From assembly GCF_029968035.1 (NCBI RefSeq), contig NZ_JASCIQ010000006.1, positions 186,001 to 250,000 of the forward strand: 64,000 bases of DNA, written 5' to 3'. This DNA comes from Streptomyces cavernicola (GTDB lineage: Bacteria; Actinomycetota; Actinomycetes; Streptomycetales; Streptomycetaceae). The position numbers and the translations under genes were made by a program. Position 1 is the stretch's first letter. Every line of letters begins with the position of its first letter. Shown here piece after piece: positions 61,875 to 64,000 of the stretch. The notes beneath the pieces are model-generated. The model worked only from the letters and a program-made list of their open reading frames with translations, searched no databases and had not been told where the DNA came from.

Positions 61875-61923
61875 GGTGGACCTCCGTGGTGCCGTGGGGG
61901 GTGAGGGTGTGGGGTTGGGTATG

Positions 61924-61960
61924 GCCCCGAACTCCCGGATGTGGGCGGAGAGTTCGGGGC
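61924..61960 (-). terminator. Hairpin between the exporter and SfnB-like genes
   Basis: Arms GCCCCGAACTC (61924-61934) and GAGTTCGGGGC (61950-61960), a perfect 11-bp stem, 24 bp past the exporter stop. Separate or attenuated transcription of the flavoenzyme gene is suggested. Confidence 0.7.
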
Positions 61961-61983
61961 TGATGGGTGCGGGGCGGGTGCCG

Positions 61984-62961
61984 TCAGGCGTTGCCGCTGC
62001 CGCCGCCCGTCCGGGCCCCGACCGCGGCGGTCTCGGCGCCTTCGCCGGCGAGGTCGGTCGATTCCTCGGCGTCGTCCGCCGTCTCCGGGGCGATCCGGGA
62101 CTGCTTGCGGTGCTCGCGGAAGGAGTGGGCGACGGCTGCGGCCCACAGCGCGTAGATGAGCGCGTACACCGTCCACTGGGTGGCGTCCGTGGCCTGCAGC
62201 CAGTCGCTCTTGAGGAGCGTGCGGACGTTGGTGAGGACGATGATGCCGCCGACGGCGGAGCCGAGCAGCCGCGGCGGCACGTGCCGGACCAGCCAGGCCG
62301 CGATGGGCGCGGCGATCAGGCCGCCGACGAGCAGGGCGCCCGCCCACGCCAGGTCGACGCCCTCCGAGCCGAGCCCGAAGAGGAAGCCGAGGCTGGCGGC
62401 GACGGCGACGAGGAACTCGCTGGTGTCGACCGAGCCGATCACCTTGCGTGGCTCAAGGCGTCCGCTGGCGAGGATCGCCGGGGTGCCGACCGGGCCCCAG
62501 CCGCCGCCTCCGGTGGCGTCGAGGAAGCCCGCGACCACGCCGAGCGGGGAGAGGAACCGCTTGCGCAGCGGCTTGCCGAGGTTGCCTGTCGGCAGGCCGA
62601 GGAACGTGAACCGGGTCAGCACGTACGCGCCGAGGCCGAGCAGGATCAGGGCCATCGCGGGCTCGGCGAGCTCCGTCGACAGGTTCGACAGGACGGTGGC
62701 GCCGGCGAACGCGCCCACGGCGCCCGGCAGTCCGATCTTCGCGACGACGCGCCAGTCGACGTTGCCGAAGCGCCAGTGCGCCACGCCGGAGGCCAGCGTC
62801 GTGCCGATCTCCGCCAGGTGCACGGTCGCGGACGCGGCCGCCGGGTTTGTGCCGAAGGCGAGGAGCAGGGTGGTGGACGTGACGCCATAGGCCATGCCGA
62901 GGCTGCCGTCCACGAGTTGGGCGCCGAGCCCGGCCAGGGCCAAGAGGATGAGCGTTCTCAC
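61984..62961 (-). CDS. TauE/SafE-family sulfite/organosulfur exporter (TSUP)
   Basis: 325 residues with about eight membrane segments. The two-repeat TSUP pattern shows GAQLVDGSLGMAYGVTSTTL in the first half and FLDATGGGGWGPVGTPAILA in the second, and GSVDTSEFLVAVAASLGF follows. The hydrophilic C-terminal tail (after about 280) is cytoplasmic. GTG 62961 begins right before the first helix, 11 bases after AGGGAAGG. It likely moves sulfite, sulfonates or related anions. Inverted half-sites of the neighbouring Rrf2 type lie upstream. Confidence 0.87.
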   Translation of the reverse strand: MRTLILLALAGLGAQLVDGSLGMAYGVTSTTLLLAFGTNPAAASATVHLAEIGTTLASGVAHWRFGNVDWRVVAKIGLPGAVGAFAGATVLSNLSTELAEPAMALILLGLGAYVLTRFTFLGLPTGNLGKPLRKRFLSPLGVVAGFLDATGGGGWGPVGTPAILASGRLEPRKVIGSVDTSEFLVAVAASLGFLFGLGSEGVDLAWAGALLVGGLIAAPIAAWLVRHVPPRLLGSAVGGIIVLTNVRTLLKSDWLQATDATQWTVYALIYALWAAAVAHSFREHRKQSRIAPETADDAEESTDLAGEGAETAAVGARTGGGSGNA

Positions 62962-62975
62962 GACGGCACGTACCT

Positions 62976-63005
62976 TCCCTAGTTTTCCCACTGGATTGGT
63001 AGGGA
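62976..63005 (-). promoter_or_regulatory. Candidate Rrf2 operator upstream of the TSUP gene
   Basis: TCCCTA (62976-62981) and TAGGGA (63000-63005) are inverted, and the reverse strand carries CTAGGGAAGG, matching the GATAGGGAAGG half-site upstream of the Rrf2 gene itself. Confidence 0.5.
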
Positions 63006-63141
63006 TAGTGTCCGTGAAGTGCCGTACAGGCAAGGGGGTGTTCAGTAAGTGGACGTACCTGTCTTGTTATTCGGGACCGTGCAGGTCAGGAGGGTGCGGA
63101 CGGAGACGGTTCGCCGACGGCGGGAGGGGCGTCTCGAACGC

Positions 63142-63600
63142 TCAGGGGTTCGTCCAGGCGGACGGGTTCTCCGCCAACTTCTTGACGTCGGCGGGCAGTC
63201 CGGAGCAGGCCACGTCCTCCAGGGAGGTTCCGTCGAGGACCTGCCGGACGTTGGCGCGCAGGGCGATCCACAGTGGCAGGAGCGACTCGGCGGGGCCGGA
63301 GTACGACAGCTCGGGCGGGCGCACTCCGCGCACCGACACCAACGGGCCGTCGACCGTGCGGATCACGTCCGCGATGCTGATCTCCGCGGCCGGGCGGGCG
63401 AGCCGGTAGCCGCCGTTGCCGCCGCGCTGGCTGGTGACGAGGCCGCCGCGGCGCATGTCGTTGAGGATGCCCTCGAGGAATTTGTGCGGGATCTCCTGGG
63501 CTGCGGAGATCGCCTCGGCCTTCACGGGGCCGCTGTCCGTGCAGGCCGCGAGCTGCAGGGCTGCCCGTACCGCGTAGTCCGCTCTGGCTGAGATGCGCAT
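63142..63600 (-). CDS. Rrf2-family regulator without Fe-S cysteines
   Basis: 152 residues. The N-terminal winged helix (RISARADYAVRAALQLAACT, EIPHKFLEGILNDMRRGGLV, SQRGGNGGYRLARPAAEISI) is diagnostic. The region that carries three Cys in IscR and NsrR (here RPPELSYSGPAESLLPLWIA) has none, as in the cysteine-metabolism repressor CymR of Bacillus. Only two Cys exist, at the ends. It probably controls the sulfur genes on both sides. ATG 63600 starts the conserved MRIS motif. Confidence 0.88.
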   Translation of the reverse strand: MRISARADYAVRAALQLAACTDSGPVKAEAISAAQEIPHKFLEGILNDMRRGGLVTSQRGGNGGYRLARPAAEISIADVIRTVDGPLVSVRGVRPPELSYSGPAESLLPLWIALRANVRQVLDGTSLEDVACSGLPADVKKLAENPSAWTNP

Positions 63601-63658
63601 GGCCGCATTATCGCCCACGGGGTTGTGCGTGGGATCGCCCACTGGCGGAGCCGCGGCA

Positions 63659-63681
63659 TTTCCTACTACTCTGATAGGGAA
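63659..63681. promoter_or_regulatory. Dyad in the Rrf2/leader intergenic region
   Basis: TTTCCTA (63659-63665) and TAGGGAA (63675-63681) form a near-perfect inverted repeat with a 9-base spacer, 58 bp upstream of the Rrf2 start and about 100 bp upstream of the leader peptide. Shared half-site with the exporter promoter. Confidence 0.55.
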
Positions 63682-63783
63682 GGGTGTTGGCTGCGGTACT
63701 GCGGTGGTGCAGTGTGCTGTCGCCGAGTCACCCTGGCTGAGCCAACTCGACGCGGGTCCATGAGGGCACGCAGTAAGGACGCC

Positions 63784-63894
63784 ATGTCACGCAAGCAGCA
63801 GCCGCTCGTACGCCGCCGGCACGTCGACTTCCGTCGCGTCGCCAGCGCGGCGTGCGTGGGGTGTGCTCCTTGCGTTGCCTGCTGCCGCGGCTGA
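63784..63894 (+). CDS. Cysteine-rich leader peptide (probable attenuator)
   Basis: 36 codons, MSRKQQPLVRRRHVDFRRVA followed by SAACVGCAPCVACCRG, with five Cys at 24, 27, 30, 33 and 34. The core RRRHVDFRRVASA-C matches short leader peptides found before sulfur and cysteine genes in Streptomyces and other actinobacteria. GTAAGGAC precedes ATG 63784. It ends 72 bp before the next gene. Stalling at the Cys codons when cysteinyl-tRNA is scarce could control the downstream gene; that mechanism is inferred. Confidence 0.75.
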   Translation: MSRKQQPLVRRRHVDFRRVASAACVGCAPCVACCRG

Positions 63895-63966
63895 CGGCGC
63901 GCGTCCAACTGCTCGTCTCCCCCTCTCCTCCTCCTGAACTCACCTGCCCCAGCGAATCGAGAAGCC

Positions 63967-64000
63967 ATGACCACGGCCGTACCCAGCCGCACCCCTGTGA
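63967..64000 (+). CDS. Start of a coding region truncated by the window end
   Basis: ATG 63967 opens a frame of eleven codons (MTTAVPSRTPV) running off the window, after GAGAAG. Its position behind the cysteine leader peptide suggests a sulfur assimilation or uptake gene, but the product cannot be identified from this fragment. Confidence 0.45.
   Translation, partial: MTTAVPSRTPV

Overview
The window is a piece of chromosome from a high-GC actinomycete, almost certainly a Streptomyces. The GC content is about 70%. GTG and TTG starts are frequent, and neighbouring genes often overlap by 4 bp (ATGA or GTGA). Streptomyces-typical families are present: a subtilisin-inhibitor-like protein, MAB_1171c-type membrane proteins, and secreted starch-degrading enzymes with long signal peptides. 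No rRNA, tRNA, CRISPR array, replication origin or intact transposon was seen.

Positions 1-7.7 kb hold a malto-oligosaccharide cluster: the end of malE, malF, malG, an aglA-type alpha-glucosidase, a LacI-family (MalR-like) regulator, and a large secreted pullulanase. A secreted alpha-amylase lies far away at 56.5-58.0 kb. It has a clear promoter followed by a TTGCAA-type palindrome, and the pullulanase leader carries related CTTGCG repeats, so the two loci look like one regulon. Positions 7.9-17 kb hold mixed metabolic and regulatory genes: an aminotransferase, a hydrolase, acetyltransferase and MaoC genes, a lysine/alanine-rich histone-H1-like protein, a LysR gene whose reading frame has no stop, and an AraC-VOC pair. 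Positions 17.4-20.4 kb are a complete gluconate module (gntP, gntK and a divergent FCD-type gntR with an operator). It is followed by about 700 bp of gene-free tandem and dispersed repeats.

Positions 21-28 kb hold TetR-EamA-VOC genes and a reverse-strand operon (APC permease, P-loop kinase-like protein, D-2-hydroxyacid dehydrogenase, DUF2264) joined by 4-bp overlaps. Positions 28-47 kb contain two small regulators, an SSI-type protease inhibitor, acyltransferase, HAD, AsnC, M23 peptidase, FUSC and beta-propeller lactonase genes. They also contain a CbiX-like protein lacking the usual histidines, a BadF-type kinase with ung, a BNR-propeller protein, mmuM, aroQ, an OYE reductase with a divergent ArsR regulator, and an FprA-like reductase. 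Positions 46.9-50.2 kb hold a divergent DUF305 lipoprotein and LVIVD-repeat secreted protein, plus a TetR gene.

Positions 50,282-52,460 look foreign. A perfect 29-bp direct repeat brackets a frameshifted and truncated tyrosine integrase, the tail of an IS21-type istB gene and a few cargo genes of lower GC. This is read as a decayed integrative element. Beyond it lie a protein resembling the Bacillus thuringiensis Cyt cytolysins, a secreted GH29 alpha-L-fucosidase with a PA14 domain, the amylase, and a coupled pair (HExxH peptidase plus MAB_1171c membrane protein).

The right end (60.4-64 kb) looks like a sulfur-acquisition locus: an SfnB/DszC-like flavin enzyme with a histidine-rich insertion, a TauE/SafE exporter, and an Rrf2 regulator lacking Fe-S cysteines. 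Divergent from these is a 36-codon cysteine-rich leader peptide ahead of a gene cut by the window end. The most interesting items are the Cyt-like protein, the cysteine leader peptide with its Rrf2 regulon, the decayed element, the shared starch operators, the H1-like protein and the unusual number of short tandem repeat arrays.
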